Below the pieces are notes generated by a model. That model did no database searches, was not told the origin of the DNA, and saw only the letters and a list, made by a program, of their open reading frames with translations. Shown here one piece after another: positions 1 to 8,389 of a stretch of DNA of 64,000 nucleotides. This DNA is from an uncultured Methanobacteriaceae archaeon. GTDB taxonomy: Archaea; Methanobacteriota; Methanobacteria; Methanobacteriales; Methanobacteriaceae. The stretch lies in the NCBI GenBank assembly GCA_902797085.1, contig CADBRM010000084.1, forward strand, positions 1 through 64,000, in the 5' to 3' direction. Numbering within the stretch: position 1 is the stretch's first letter; each line of letters begins with the position of its first letter. The translations under genes were made by a program, and so were the position numbers.

Positions 1-12
1 AGAGGATAAATA

Positions 13-540
13 ATGATTCACATCAGTTACGATAGAAAAAGATACCAGGAAGATATGATTAACAGCATACAATTACTGGATAATGTTGTTGAAATAGGTT
101 GTCATATTGGAACAAGTACTAAAATCATATCACGCTTAAACCAGGACGGCATCGTGTATGCATTTGATAACAGCCCCGAAAGTACTGAAGCTATGAATAA
201 TCTTGGAATAGAATATTCCAACATTAAGTTTTTCAATGCCGATGTTAGAAATGAAGAGGTACTTTATGACTTTGCAAGGAAATGTGAAAAGATAGATGTG
301 CTGTGTGTTGATTTGGGTGGAGGCTATCATCCTGATACCGTATTCAAGGTATTCTTCATATGGTCTTCAATCCTGAAACCACGCGTCAGCCTCATTAGAA
401 ACAGAGGTTTAATAGATTTTATTAATTCATCCACATCAAATGAAAATATTTCATCCGATAAAGGTTACCTTAATTCATCTGCCAACAACATACTTCCCAA
501 GAATTTAAAAGAATTAAAATTATGGTCAGATAAATTATAA
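13..540 (+). CDS. Class I SAM-dependent methyltransferase-like protein
   Basis: Short Rossmann-type protein of 175 residues. A glycine-rich SAM-binding motif I lies at residues 26-40 (VVEIGCHIGTSTKII), an acidic strand-2 end follows at D52, and a motif VDLGGG is at residues 99-104, as in class I methyltransferases. The substrate cannot be told. The ATG has a purine-rich AGAGG site at the very start of the window, so the start is reasonable, and nothing of the upstream neighbour is visible. The protein is shorter than typical small-molecule methyltransferases and lacks a clear C-terminal substrate-binding region, so it could be a reduced or non-catalytic member. Confidence 0.6.
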   Translation: MIHISYDRKRYQEDMINSIQLLDNVVEIGCHIGTSTKIISRLNQDGIVYAFDNSPESTEAMNNLGIEYSNIKFFNADVRNEEVLYDFARKCEKIDVLCVDLGGGYHPDTVFKVFFIWSSILKPRVSLIRNRGLIDFINSSTSNENISSDKGYLNSSANNILPKNLKELKLWSDKL

Positions 541-719
541 ATGTTCATTTTATCAAACAATTAAAAACAGGGTTTAAAATAGGAATCCATCCAATAATAA
601 TATGGAATCATATTAAATGATAATAAATAATTAAAAAAGTCTTTAAAGAAAGAAAAATATAGATATATTCATAATGAATGAAATAATTATTTCATGAAAA
701 TTCTCAAAAAAGTGATACA

Positions 720-1514
720 ATGATAGGAAAAACAATTAGAATAGAAAGAATCATAAATCGTAAGACAGGAAGATGTGTTATTGCACCAATGGACCACGGA
801 ATCTCCGGAGGACCTATTCCTGGATTAATCAACATGACAAAAACCATTGACTCCGTAGCAAGTGGAGGAGCAAATGCAGTATTAATGCACAAAGGTATGG
901 TAAGAAACGGACACCGTGGATACGGTAAAGATATTGGATTAATTTTACACTTATCTGCAAGTACAGATTTAAGTATAGACCCATACCACAAAGTTCAAGT
1001 AACAAGTGTAGAAAAAGCACTTCAATTAGGTGCAGATGCAGTTAGTGTACACATAAACATAGGATCTGAAAAAGAACCTGAAATGTTACAATCAACCGGG
1101 AGAATCGCAGAGGAATGTGCACAATGGGGTATGCCTCTTCTCGCAATGATGTATCCAAGAGGTCCTAAAATTGAAAACGAACACGACCCTGAAGTAGTTA
1201 AATTGGCAGCAAGAGTAGGTGCCGAATTAGGTGCAGACATAGTTAAAACAAATTATACCGGAGACCCTGATACATTTAAAGAAGTTGTTGACGGATGTCC
1301 TGTACCTGTAATCATTGCAGGAGGACCTAAAGTCGAAACAGATAAACAATTATTGGAAATGGTAAACGATGCAATAGAAGTAGGAGGAGCTGGAATTGCT
1401 ATTGGTAGAAATGTGTTCCAAGCAAAAGATCCTACTAAAATGACAAGAGCTTTAGTTGAAATTGTTCACAACAGAATGAGTCCAGATGAAGCATTAGAAA
1501 TTATTAACGGATAG
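720..1514 (+). CDS. aroA': 2-amino-3,7-dideoxy-D-threo-hept-6-ulosonate synthase (AroA')
   Basis: Catalyses the first step of the archaeal route to 3-dehydroquinate, joining 6-deoxy-5-ketofructose phosphate with aspartate semialdehyde. It is a class I aldolase-type TIM barrel of 264 residues that matches the family length. APMDHG at residues 22-27 carries the conserved Asp-His pair, MMYPRG at 143-148 holds the catalytic Tyr, and [10 protein letters not shown] at 173-182 holds the Schiff-base Lys (K176). The start at 720 follows AGTGATACA. It lies 12 bases before the dehydroquinate synthase gene, the partner in the same pathway, so the two are probably one operon. Assignment rests on strong recall of the Methanocaldococcus MJ0400 family. 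Confidence 0.93.
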   Translation: MIGKTIRIERIINRKTGRCVIAPMDHGISGGPIPGLINMTKTIDSVASGGANAVLMHKGMVRNGHRGYGKDIGLILHLSASTDLSIDPYHKVQVTSVEKALQLGADAVSVHINIGSEKEPEMLQSTGRIAEECAQWGMPLLAMMYPRGPKIENEHDPEVVKLAARVGAELGADIVKTNYTGDPDTFKEVVDGCPVPVIIAGGPKVETDKQLLEMVNDAIEVGGAGIAIGRNVFQAKDPTKMTRALVEIVHNRMSPDEALEIING

Positions 1515-1526
1515 GAAGTAAAACAA

Positions 1527-2606
1527 ATGAAATTTGCATGGGTAAAACCAACAGGTACCTGGAATGATCGTAAAGATGCTATAGTTAGTGCTTTGGAATC
1601 AGGTATTGAATATATAATGGACTTCGACAATTCGGACACGATTAAAGAGTTAGGAAACGTAAAAATAGTGTCTGATAAAGATGATTCAGACATATTACTT
1701 TTAGGAATGGATGAACAAGTTTCCATTGTGGATGTTAAAAAAGCACAAGAAAATGGAAAAGAAGTTGCCGTTTATGTTGAAATTAATAATAAAGAAGATG
1801 AATTATTAGTTTCCAAATTAGGAACCGTGGCAGATTATGTTATCCTTAAAGGTAAAAATTGGAAAGTTATTCCATTGGAAAACATTATTGCCAGTTTACA
1901 AGAACGCAACTCCAAAATCATGGTGGATGTACCTAACTATGAAGAAGCAAAATTAGCTTTAGAAACCATGGAACACGGTTCTGATGGTGTTTTATTATCA
2001 AGCAACGATGGTAATGAAATCAGAAAACTGGGCGATTTAATTGAAAAAACTTCAAAGGAAATCTATGATTTAAAAGTTGCAACCATTACAAAAGTGGAAA
2101 GTGTAGGTCTTGGAGACAGAGTATGTGTAGATACCTGTTCAATAATGGAAGTTGGAGAAGGAATGCTCATAGGATCCTTTGCCAGCGGTTTGTTCATGGT
2201 ACATAGTGAATCATTGGAAAGTGAATATGTAGCATCAAGACCGTTTAGAGTAAATGCAGGAGCAGTACATGCTTATGTTATGACACCCGGAAATAAGACA
2301 AGATATCTATCCGAACTTGAAGCCGGTGATGAAGTAATTACTATCAACAGCAAAGGTGAAGCAAAAACTGCTATAATAGGTCGTTCCAAAATTGAAAGAA
2401 GACCTTTAATGATGATTGAAGCCGAATATGAAGGTAAAAAAATCAGGACTTTAGTACAGAATGCTGAAACCATAAGATTAGTAACCGATAAAGGAGAACC
2501 AATATCCGTTGCTGATATTAAGGTAGGAGATAAAATTTTAGCATACTTTACTGATGGTGCAAGACACTTCGGAATGGCTATCGAAGAACAGATTATTGAA
2601 AAATAA
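1527..2606 (+). CDS. aroB': 3-dehydroquinate synthase II (archaeal type, AroB')
   Basis: NAD-dependent enzyme that oxidatively deaminates and cyclises the AroA' product to 3-dehydroquinate, feeding the shikimate pathway. The 359-residue length fits the archaeal family (MJ1249 type), which is unrelated to bacterial AroB. Recognisable features are the N-terminal MKFAWVKPTGTWNDRK and the C-terminal core with VGLGDRVCVDTCSIM, GEGMLIGSFASGLF and RPFRVNAGAVHAYV, including the nucleotide-binding glycine-rich part. It sits 12 bases behind aroA', with a GGAAG site before the ATG. A hairpin plus T-run follows the stop and probably ends the operon. Confidence 0.93.
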   Translation: MKFAWVKPTGTWNDRKDAIVSALESGIEYIMDFDNSDTIKELGNVKIVSDKDDSDILLLGMDEQVSIVDVKKAQENGKEVAVYVEINNKEDELLVSKLGTVADYVILKGKNWKVIPLENIIASLQERNSKIMVDVPNYEEAKLALETMEHGSDGVLLSSNDGNEIRKLGDLIEKTSKEIYDLKVATITKVESVGLGDRVCVDTCSIMEVGEGMLIGSFASGLFMVHSESLESEYVASRPFRVNAGAVHAYVMTPGNKTRYLSELEAGDEVITINSKGEAKTAIIGRSKIERRPLMMIEAEYEGKKIRTLVQNAETIRLVTDKGEPISVADIKVGDKILAYFTDGARHFGMAIEEQIIEK

Positions 2607-2633
2607 ATAATTAAACTAACTACCATTGTATTA

Positions 2634-2663
2634 ATTGATAATGTGAATTATCAATACTTTTTT
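2634..2663 (+). terminator. Hairpin plus T-run behind aroB'
   Basis: A perfect 9-base-pair inverted repeat (ATTGATAAT at 2634-2642 and ATTATCAAT at 2647-2655, loop GTGA) is followed within two bases by a run of T. The form is that of an intrinsic terminator, although the stem is AT-rich and archaeal termination normally needs only the T-run. Confidence 0.55.
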
Positions 2664-2693
2664 TAATTTTTTTAAAATGACTGAGGATTTTTT

Positions 2694-3248
2694 ATGAGAT
2701 GCTTTTTGGCTATTGAAATAGAACCATATATTAAAAATAAAATAAATGAAACACAAGAAATCATCAAAGAATCTAACAGTGCAAAAGTAAAATATGTTGA
2801 AACGGAAAACATTCATTTAACATTAAAATTCTTTGGTGAAATTGACAAATACCAAATCGAAGATATCAGTGACATTGTAAATCAGACAATTGATGATTAT
2901 GATAAATATGATGTCAAATTGGTTAATGTAGGTGCTTTTCCAAATATCTATCGCCCAAGGGTTATTTGGACTGGAATTAAAGATAAAGAAAAAACTACAA
3001 TCAAATTAATTAAAGAACTGGACAATAAATTTAATAAAATTGGATTTAAGAAGGAAAAAGATTATATACCTCATATCACTATAGGAAGAGTTAAAGAAGT
3101 CTCTGATAAAGATAAATTATCACAAACACTAAAAAATCTTAAGAAAAGATATCATGGAAAAATGGAAGTTAAAAAAATTTATCTTAAATCAAGTCAATTA
3201 ACTCCCAATGGACCGATTTATGAAAATATCAAAGAATTTAATTTATGA
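2694..3248 (+). CDS. thpR: RNA 2',3'-cyclic phosphodiesterase (2H family, ThpR/LigT)
   Basis: Two-histidine phosphoesterase acting on RNA ends carrying 2',3'-cyclic phosphate. Both HxTx signatures are present: HLTL at residues 41-44 and HITI at 127-130, with the typical spacing and a total length of 184 residues. The opening RCFLAIEI is also characteristic. It is followed 9 bases later by ubiX, and a CCA-adding enzyme lies a little further downstream, a grouping of RNA-end enzymes that I recall from other archaea. Whether it works on tRNA halves or other RNA is not shown by the sequence. Confidence 0.9.
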   Translation: MRCFLAIEIEPYIKNKINETQEIIKESNSAKVKYVETENIHLTLKFFGEIDKYQIEDISDIVNQTIDDYDKYDVKLVNVGAFPNIYRPRVIWTGIKDKEKTTIKLIKELDNKFNKIGFKKEKDYIPHITIGRVKEVSDKDKLSQTLKNLKKRYHGKMEVKKIYLKSSQLTPNGPIYENIKEFNL

Positions 3249-3257
3249 AGGAATTTT

Positions 3258-3812
3258 ATGAAAGTCGTTGTAGGAATTAGCGGAGCAAGTGGAGTAATAT
3301 ATGGAATTAGATTATTAGAAGAACTGAATAAGAACAATATTGAAACCCATCTTATCATTTCTTCCATTGCCAAGGACATTATTGAATATGAAACGAATTA
3401 TTCGGTCGAAGATGTTGAAAAAATAGCAACATATGTACATGATGAAAATGATTTGAATGCAATAGTCAATAGTGGTTCCTTTAAATTTGATACGGCAGTG
3501 ATAATTCCATGTAGTATGAAAACATTATCCTCAATAAGTAATGGTTATGGCGATAATGTTATTACTAGAGTTGGAGATGTAACTCTTAAGGAAAGAAGAC
3601 AACTAATAATTGTACCTAGAGAAACCCCACTAAGAACCGTACACTTAGAAAACATGACTAAACTAAGTAAAGAAGGCGCAATTATTCTTCCTGCAATGCC
3701 CGGCTTCTACCACAAGCCAGAAAGTATTGAAGAGCAAGTAGATTTCATCATTGGAAAGATTTTCGATATCATGGATATAAATAATAACCTATTTACTAAA
3801 TGGAAACAATAA
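3258..3812 (+). CDS. ubiX: Flavin prenyltransferase, UbiX family
   Basis: Makes prenylated FMN, the cofactor of UbiD-type decarboxylases, from FMN and dimethylallyl phosphate. The flavin-binding start GISGASGVIYGIRLLEEL, the middle motif IIPCSMKTLSSISNGYGDN and the C-terminal RRQLIIVPRETPLRTVHLENM with PAMPGFYHKP are all hallmarks. The length of 184 residues is normal. It follows thpR with 9 bases between, so co-transcription is likely. No ubiD partner is visible here. The Tyr in the PGFYHKP segment and the Arg in VPRETPLR match family active-site residues. Confidence 0.92.
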   Translation: MKVVVGISGASGVIYGIRLLEELNKNNIETHLIISSIAKDIIEYETNYSVEDVEKIATYVHDENDLNAIVNSGSFKFDTAVIIPCSMKTLSSISNGYGDNVITRVGDVTLKERRQLIIVPRETPLRTVHLENMTKLSKEGAIILPAMPGFYHKPESIEEQVDFIIGKIFDIMDINNNLFTKWKQ

Positions 3813-3849
3813 TATTAATTAACATATAATCTACATGGGAGACATTAAA

Positions 3850-4425
3850 ATGTATTTCGAAATAACACCTGATGATGAATTCATCAAAACAAAAAAAGTA
3901 CCAGGTCCAACAAAAGAAGAAATAAGAGCATTGGTTATTAGTAAAGTACGATTAACTGATGAAGATGTCGTAGTAGATGTTGGATGCGGAACTGGTGGAT
4001 TAACATTAGAATTCGCAAAAAGAGCTAGAAAAGTGTACAGTATTGACATAAACCCGGATGCAATTAACACAACCAGACAAAACCTTGAAAAATTTGGTCT
4101 TCAAAACAAAGTGGAACTATTAGAAGAAGAAGGTTTAGCCGCATTGGATGATATCGAAGACTTTACAAAACTAATGATAGGAGGTAGTGGAGGAAGTCTC
4201 GAAAACATCATTGAAACAGGATACCTCAAGTTACCAGTAGGCGGTAGAATCATTATCACATCCATCGTACTGGAAACTGCAACCGATGCCGTACACATGC
4301 TTAAAGAATTGGGAGCTCAACCAGAAGTTGTAACTATTAACGTTTCACGTGGAACAGTATTGGAACGTGGAGTTATGATGAAAGCACTTAACCCAATTAC
4401 TATCGTAAGTGCTAAAAAAATATAA
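3850..4425 (+). CDS. cbiT: Cobalt-precorrin-6B C15-methyltransferase/decarboxylase CbiT
   Basis: SAM-dependent enzyme of anaerobic corrinoid synthesis that methylates C15 and decarboxylates the acetate side chain at C12. The protein begins MYFEITPDDEF and then VPGPTKEEIRALV, followed by SAM motif I DVGCGTGG, all close to my recollection of Methanothermobacter CbiT. Two in-frame ATGs exist, at 3835 and 3850. The second is preferred because GGGAGA at 3837-3842 then forms a Shine-Dalgarno site at normal distance and the product matches the family N-terminus. CbiL, another enzyme of the pathway, lies at 50457. Corrinoids are needed for methyl transfer from methanol in Methanosphaera. Confidence 0.9.
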   Translation: MYFEITPDDEFIKTKKVPGPTKEEIRALVISKVRLTDEDVVVDVGCGTGGLTLEFAKRARKVYSIDINPDAINTTRQNLEKFGLQNKVELLEEEGLAALDDIEDFTKLMIGGSGGSLENIIETGYLKLPVGGRIIITSIVLETATDAVHMLKELGAQPEVVTINVSRGTVLERGVMMKALNPITIVSAKKI

Positions 4426-4436
4426 TCTTCCCCTTA

Positions 4437-4456
4437 TCTTTTTTTTGAACTTTTTT
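4437..4456 (+). terminator. T-rich terminator candidate behind cbiT
   Basis: Two closely spaced T-runs directly after the cbiT stop fit the oligo-T terminators of archaea. No hairpin is visible. They abut the ribosome binding site of cca, so cca transcription would have to read through or start just here. Confidence 0.35.
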
Positions 4457-4460
4457 AACT

Positions 4461-4472
4461 GGTGATACTATT
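4461..4472 (+). promoter_or_regulatory. Shine-Dalgarno site and putative ATT start codon of cca
   Basis: GGTGAT at 4461-4466 matches the site seen before other genes of the window, such as the one before 16439 and the one before 31858. It is followed by ACT and then ATT at 4470-4472. The cca frame is open from 4449, after a TGA at 4446-4448, and contains no ATG, GTG or TTG before 4614, so ATT is the best start. Confidence 0.6.
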
Positions 4473-5834
4473 TACAAAGAAATACTAAAAGAAATAGAGC
4501 CTACATCCTCTGAAAGACAGAAAATTACAGACTTTTCCAATGAATTAATTAACATCATATACAAATATGCTGAAAAAAGGAATGTTGAAGTTAAATGCAG
4601 ACTTGTAGGTTCAATGGCTAAAAAAACGTCACTAATGGACAAAGCAGATATTGACATATTTATGACATTCCCTCTAAGTTACTCTGAAGATGAACTTAAA
4701 GAATACGGATTGGAATTGGGTAAACACTGCATCGACGAGGTCAATGGTGATTTTGAAATCAGATACGCTTCACACCCATACATTACCGGATTGATTGATG
4801 GATTTGAAGTTGATTTTGTTCCTTGCTATAACATCAGGGATGCCAGTGAATTAAAATCTGCCGTAGATAGAACAATACTGCATACCGACTATATTCAAGG
4901 TCATTTAACTGATGATGAAGCTAAAGAGGTATTGCTTCTAAAAAAATTCATGGCCAGCGTAAATACATATGGAGCCAACTATAAAGTCAGCGGATTCTCA
5001 GGATATTTATGTGAACTGCTAATATTAAAATACCACAGCTTTGAGAAATTAATTGACGTTGCTAGCAGAAAATGGCAAAACAATTACAAAATTGACCTGG
5101 AAAACTATGGTACCGGCAATAACTTCAAAGACCCCCTTGTTGTAATAGATCCTGTTGATAAGAACAGAAATGTTGCAGCGGCATTATCTATGCAAAAATT
5201 TTCAGAGTTCATAATTGCCTGCAGAAACTTCTTAGAAAATCCCAGCAAAGAATATTTCCAAGACAAGACGATTAATGTTAGAAAAGAGGAATTGACCGAT
5301 TCATTTGAAAAACGTGGCACTAAATGCTATGTTCTCTCATTTAACGTTCCAAGATTACCTGATGATGTTATTTATCCACAGATAAATAAAACTATGAATT
5401 CGTTCATTAGAGTGTCACAAATGTATGGTTTTAATATAATTGAAAGCAATTATTATATTGATCCAGACAATAGGGCACATATCATATTGGAATATGAAAT
5501 TGACCAGTTATCTAATGTAAAAATACATCACGGCCCTCAGGTAAGATATTATGATAACGGCATTAATTTCAAGAACAAGTATCCCAATGCCTATATCCGT
5601 GACAACAAATGGATTTCCATTTCAGAAAGAAAATATGTGTCCGTTAAAGACATGATTGAAAATATCGTTAAAAAAGAAAATAGAAGCATATTAAAACTAG
5701 GAAAAAATGTTAAGGATGAAATTACAGAAAACCATTCCCTTGAAAGCGTATTTGATGTGATTGAAAAGGAAAATGATGAAGATTTCCATCAGTTATTCAT
5801 GCATCTCAATCCGGACTATAAATTAAGACGCTGA
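4470..5834 (+). CDS. cca: CCA-adding tRNA nucleotidyltransferase, archaeal class I
   Basis: Adds or repairs the 3' CCA of tRNA using CTP and ATP. With the ATT start the product has about 454 residues, near the archaeal norm. The nucleotidyltransferase signature is split by the first ATG: the Gly-Ser of VGSMAKKT lies just before and at 4614, and the catalytic DID follows in KADIDIFM. Further family features are EIRYASHPY, GFEVDFVPCY and VSGFSGYLCELLILKY. Starting at ATG 4614 would delete about 48 residues and the GS motif, so the real start must be upstream. The only signal there is GGTGAT-ACT-ATT. A sequencing error or frameshift is the alternative. It converges with priS, one base between stop codons. 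Confidence 0.9.
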   Translation: MYKEILKEIEPTSSERQKITDFSNELINIIYKYAEKRNVEVKCRLVGSMAKKTSLMDKADIDIFMTFPLSYSEDELKEYGLELGKHCIDEVNGDFEIRYASHPYITGLIDGFEVDFVPCYNIRDASELKSAVDRTILHTDYIQGHLTDDEAKEVLLLKKFMASVNTYGANYKVSGFSGYLCELLILKYHSFEKLIDVASRKWQNNYKIDLENYGTGNNFKDPLVVIDPVDKNRNVAAALSMQKFSEFIIACRNFLENPSKEYFQDKTINVRKEELTDSFEKRGTKCYVLSFNVPRLPDDVIYPQINKTMNSFIRVSQMYGFNIIESNYYIDPDNRAHIILEYEIDQLSNVKIHHGPQVRYYDNGINFKNKYPNAYIRDNKWISISERKYVSVKDMIENIVKKENRSILKLGKNVKDEITENHSLESVFDVIEKENDEDFHQLFMHLNPDYKLRR

Positions 5835-5835
5835 A

Positions 5836-6807
5836 TCATTTTCTTTCATAAACGAATTTTGGTACTGCATCATCAAAAGGATCAAATGTTTCTATATTTT
5901 TAATTAAAGTTGATTTCATACTTACCTTTGAATGCAATGTGGACGGTAGCCTAAGTATACGTTTTAAATCGATAGATACCTTTGTATCTGTGATGTTCAT
6001 GTTTATTCTAGCTACTGCACTCATTACCTTATTAAATCTTATCGGTCCTATATCTCCCCTAAATAAACCCCATTGATCCTGTTCCAAATGGTATCTGCTT
6101 TTAAGTACATCCTTAAGCAGTCTATTATTTACATTATCTAATTTTGAATCCTTAGTTAAGTGAAGTATCGTGTATTTTGACCATTTAGTGAAATTCTTTG
6201 AATAACCGTAGGGAATAATGAAATGCTGAAGACTGTTGAAACCCAACGTGTTAGTTAAGTCAGGTTCCTTAGCACCAATAACATATTGAACTATTTGTCC
6301 CCTTAGTTCACTGGAAGCTTCCATAACATTTTCATCAAGCACCCTGACGTGATATCCCCTACCTGAGTACACCATGTTAATGTTTTTTAATCCCATTTCT
6401 CCATGTAGAACATCCTTTATCATCAACACTATTTCCTTTGCCTGATTCAGACATTTATCACAGACTTCCCCTTCATTACAGTCACAAGTCCTTATGGGAA
6501 TATCCTTTGCGTCAACATCAAAGACCAGTTCGGATTTTTGCCAGCCCTTTCTCTGGCCTGGTGCATCATAAAACGCTACAGAACAATATGCTGCAAACGG
6601 TTGTTTTGCCTTCATAAAACGTTTTAAACGTAAGTCGTCCAGAAATGTTTTATATCTGTCGTTCGGTCCCTGTCCAAAATGGTCGAAACCGAATTCCCTG
6701 CTGGTCAATGAATTCAAAACAAAATCGGGAACATCCTTAACATCCCATTCTTCCCTGTAAAACAGTTTTCTTTCATAGTTTGATGCAGGTTTAAGTTTAA
6801 TTTCCAT
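5836..6807 (-). CDS. priS: DNA primase small (catalytic) subunit PriS
   Basis: Catalytic subunit of the archaeal/eukaryotic-type primase that makes primers for replication. The metal-binding pair is seen in [11 protein letters not shown], a zinc cluster follows as [12 protein letters not shown], and SGRGYHVRV is the conserved nucleotide-binding loop. Three ATGs stand in a row at 6813, 6810 and 6807. The last is chosen because AGGTGA then lies at the usual distance; the choice changes only two residues. The gene overlaps the end of priL by a few bases, so the two are co-translated. It converges with cca, their stops separated by one base. Confidence 0.93.
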   Translation of the reverse strand: MEIKLKPASNYERKLFYREEWDVKDVPDFVLNSLTSREFGFDHFGQGPNDRYKTFLDDLRLKRFMKAKQPFAAYCSVAFYDAPGQRKGWQKSELVFDVDAKDIPIRTCDCNEGEVCDKCLNQAKEIVLMIKDVLHGEMGLKNINMVYSGRGYHVRVLDENVMEASSELRGQIVQYVIGAKEPDLTNTLGFNSLQHFIIPYGYSKNFTKWSKYTILHLTKDSKLDNVNNRLLKDVLKSRYHLEQDQWGLFRGDIGPIRFNKVMSAVARINMNITDTKVSIDLKRILRLPSTLHSKVSMKSTLIKNIETFDPFDDAVPKFVYERK

Positions 6808-8152
6808 CATCATTCACCTGCTTGTTTTTATCCTTTTTCATAAGTCTTCTTTTTCTATTATAGTATGTTATTGGATTTCCTATCTTTTTACAGTCAACAC
6901 TTGGAGTACATAACTCAGGCATGTGCAACTTGATTTTTTCACAGCTCATGGGCGTATACCATTGTGTTTCTCCCTCATGTTCTAACTTTAATTCCGTGTG
7001 CATACCAAATCCCAACTTTGAATTAATGTTAACCTTTTCCTGAGGCTGGTCTTTGAATAACGGCGGACTGCATGACTGGGCAGCTTCATAAATCATTGGA
7101 ATTATTTCGTTGTGCGTTATCTCCAATGACGGATCCACATCCGATAGTTTAATGTTTTGTTCCTGTCTTGCAAATATTCCGGGACACAATCTTGAATAGG
7201 ATACGAATGGTGTCAAGAACAGTACTATTGCATCGTTTCTTCCACCACTTTTTATACCGTTTAAACATTTTCTAACACAAGGAGGAAACGCTTCAAATTC
7301 ATAGTTTACCGGTTTGTCGTCAATGTACTGTGAAGATCCAGGACCGGCATATTTAAGACTTTGAGCTTTCTGCTGTACCTCCTTAATATTGTCTGCCAGT
7401 TCCAGTATTATCGGATTCGGTTCCACCATCCTTTTAGACATTTCATGAACAGTCCGTATGTATTTTTTAGTATATACCCTTATTAAGCCCAGCAATAATT
7501 TTGATTTGATATTCACACCTGCAGTAACTTCATACATTGTTCGTGGATCCCTATTATGTATTAAATGGCCATACTCTTCTATAAAATCCTCATATTCTAT
7601 GATAACCTTACCGTTAGACAACAACAGTTCATTAATATCCAATTTTCCCAAGTCAAGTACATCTTTCAAGTCTGTCCAATAAATGCTGTTCGTATCTATT
7701 AATTGATTCAATGCTTTTCTCAATAGGGAAGATTGAAAATCATTAGGTTCTGATTTGAGTATTTCCAAACGTTGGGATATAATATCCTCTTCACAGTCCA
7801 GTACCTGTTTCGTTTCATGACTATCAGGACCATACCTTATGGCCACTGCCTGACATAGCAAGTAAAAGGAAACAACATCATACTCATAGATATCCGGATT
7901 AAATAAGTATTCGTACTTCTTTTGGCTTGCTTCTGATGACTTTCTGAATAATGACCATTCAAAACGAGACAATGCTAACTGTTTGAAAGTTTCCGGTAAA
8001 TTATGAGCATCATCCAAGTTTTGTCCTCTTGTATGCTGGACAATATTTATCAATGATTCGTTCCTTTTATCAAGGTTTTCTACCTGCCCCAATTTACTGA
8101 CTATTTCTTTAGCATCATTACTAAATGGATTTATATATGGTGTTTTTATCAT
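6797..8152 (-). CDS. priL: DNA primase large subunit PriL
   Basis: Regulatory subunit of archaeal primase, carrying an iron-sulfur domain that helps initiate primers. The 451-residue protein has an N-terminal helical part and a C-terminal domain with FPPCVRKCL (C292), QSCSPPLF (C361), MSCEKIKLH (C404) and ELCTPSVDC (C415/C421), which supply the candidate 4Fe-4S ligands. It is the first gene of a priL-priS operon on the minus strand. No clear Shine-Dalgarno site precedes the ATG, so the message may be leaderless or nearly so. At about 450 residues it is somewhat longer than many euryarchaeal PriL proteins. Confidence 0.9.
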   Translation of the reverse strand: MIKTPYINPFSNDAKEIVSKLGQVENLDKRNESLINIVQHTRGQNLDDAHNLPETFKQLALSRFEWSLFRKSSEASQKKYEYLFNPDIYEYDVVSFYLLCQAVAIRYGPDSHETKQVLDCEEDIISQRLEILKSEPNDFQSSLLRKALNQLIDTNSIYWTDLKDVLDLGKLDINELLLSNGKVIIEYEDFIEEYGHLIHNRDPRTMYEVTAGVNIKSKLLLGLIRVYTKKYIRTVHEMSKRMVEPNPIILELADNIKEVQQKAQSLKYAGPGSSQYIDDKPVNYEFEAFPPCVRKCLNGIKSGGRNDAIVLFLTPFVSYSRLCPGIFARQEQNIKLSDVDPSLEITHNEIIPMIYEAAQSCSPPLFKDQPQEKVNINSKLGFGMHTELKLEHEGETQWYTPMSCEKIKLHMPELCTPSVDCKKIGNPITYYNRKRRLMKKDKNKQVNDDGN

Positions 8153-8389
8153 GATATTATAATATCTATATCAACTTCACTAATATTATTTTAGATAGAA
8201 CTTTTTTTCACTTCAATTTTTTTAGAAAAAATCGCCATCAACTACTTTTTAGAAAATATAGCAAAAATAAATAAGGCAATTACAATATATATAATTACAT
8301 TATCAATGTATAATGATTATATATTTTAATTCAGAATGGAAATTAATCTTTTAAAAATCATTAATAAACGATTATGGAGAAGATAATAG
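8153..8389. promoter_or_regulatory. Divergent promoter region between priL and metG
   Basis: This 237-base AT-rich gap separates divergent genes and must hold both promoters. TATA-like stretches are visible around 8286-8293 and 8315-8327 on the metG side. The metG ATG is preceded by GGAGAAG at about 8375. No tRNA or small gene was recognised. Confidence 0.4.
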
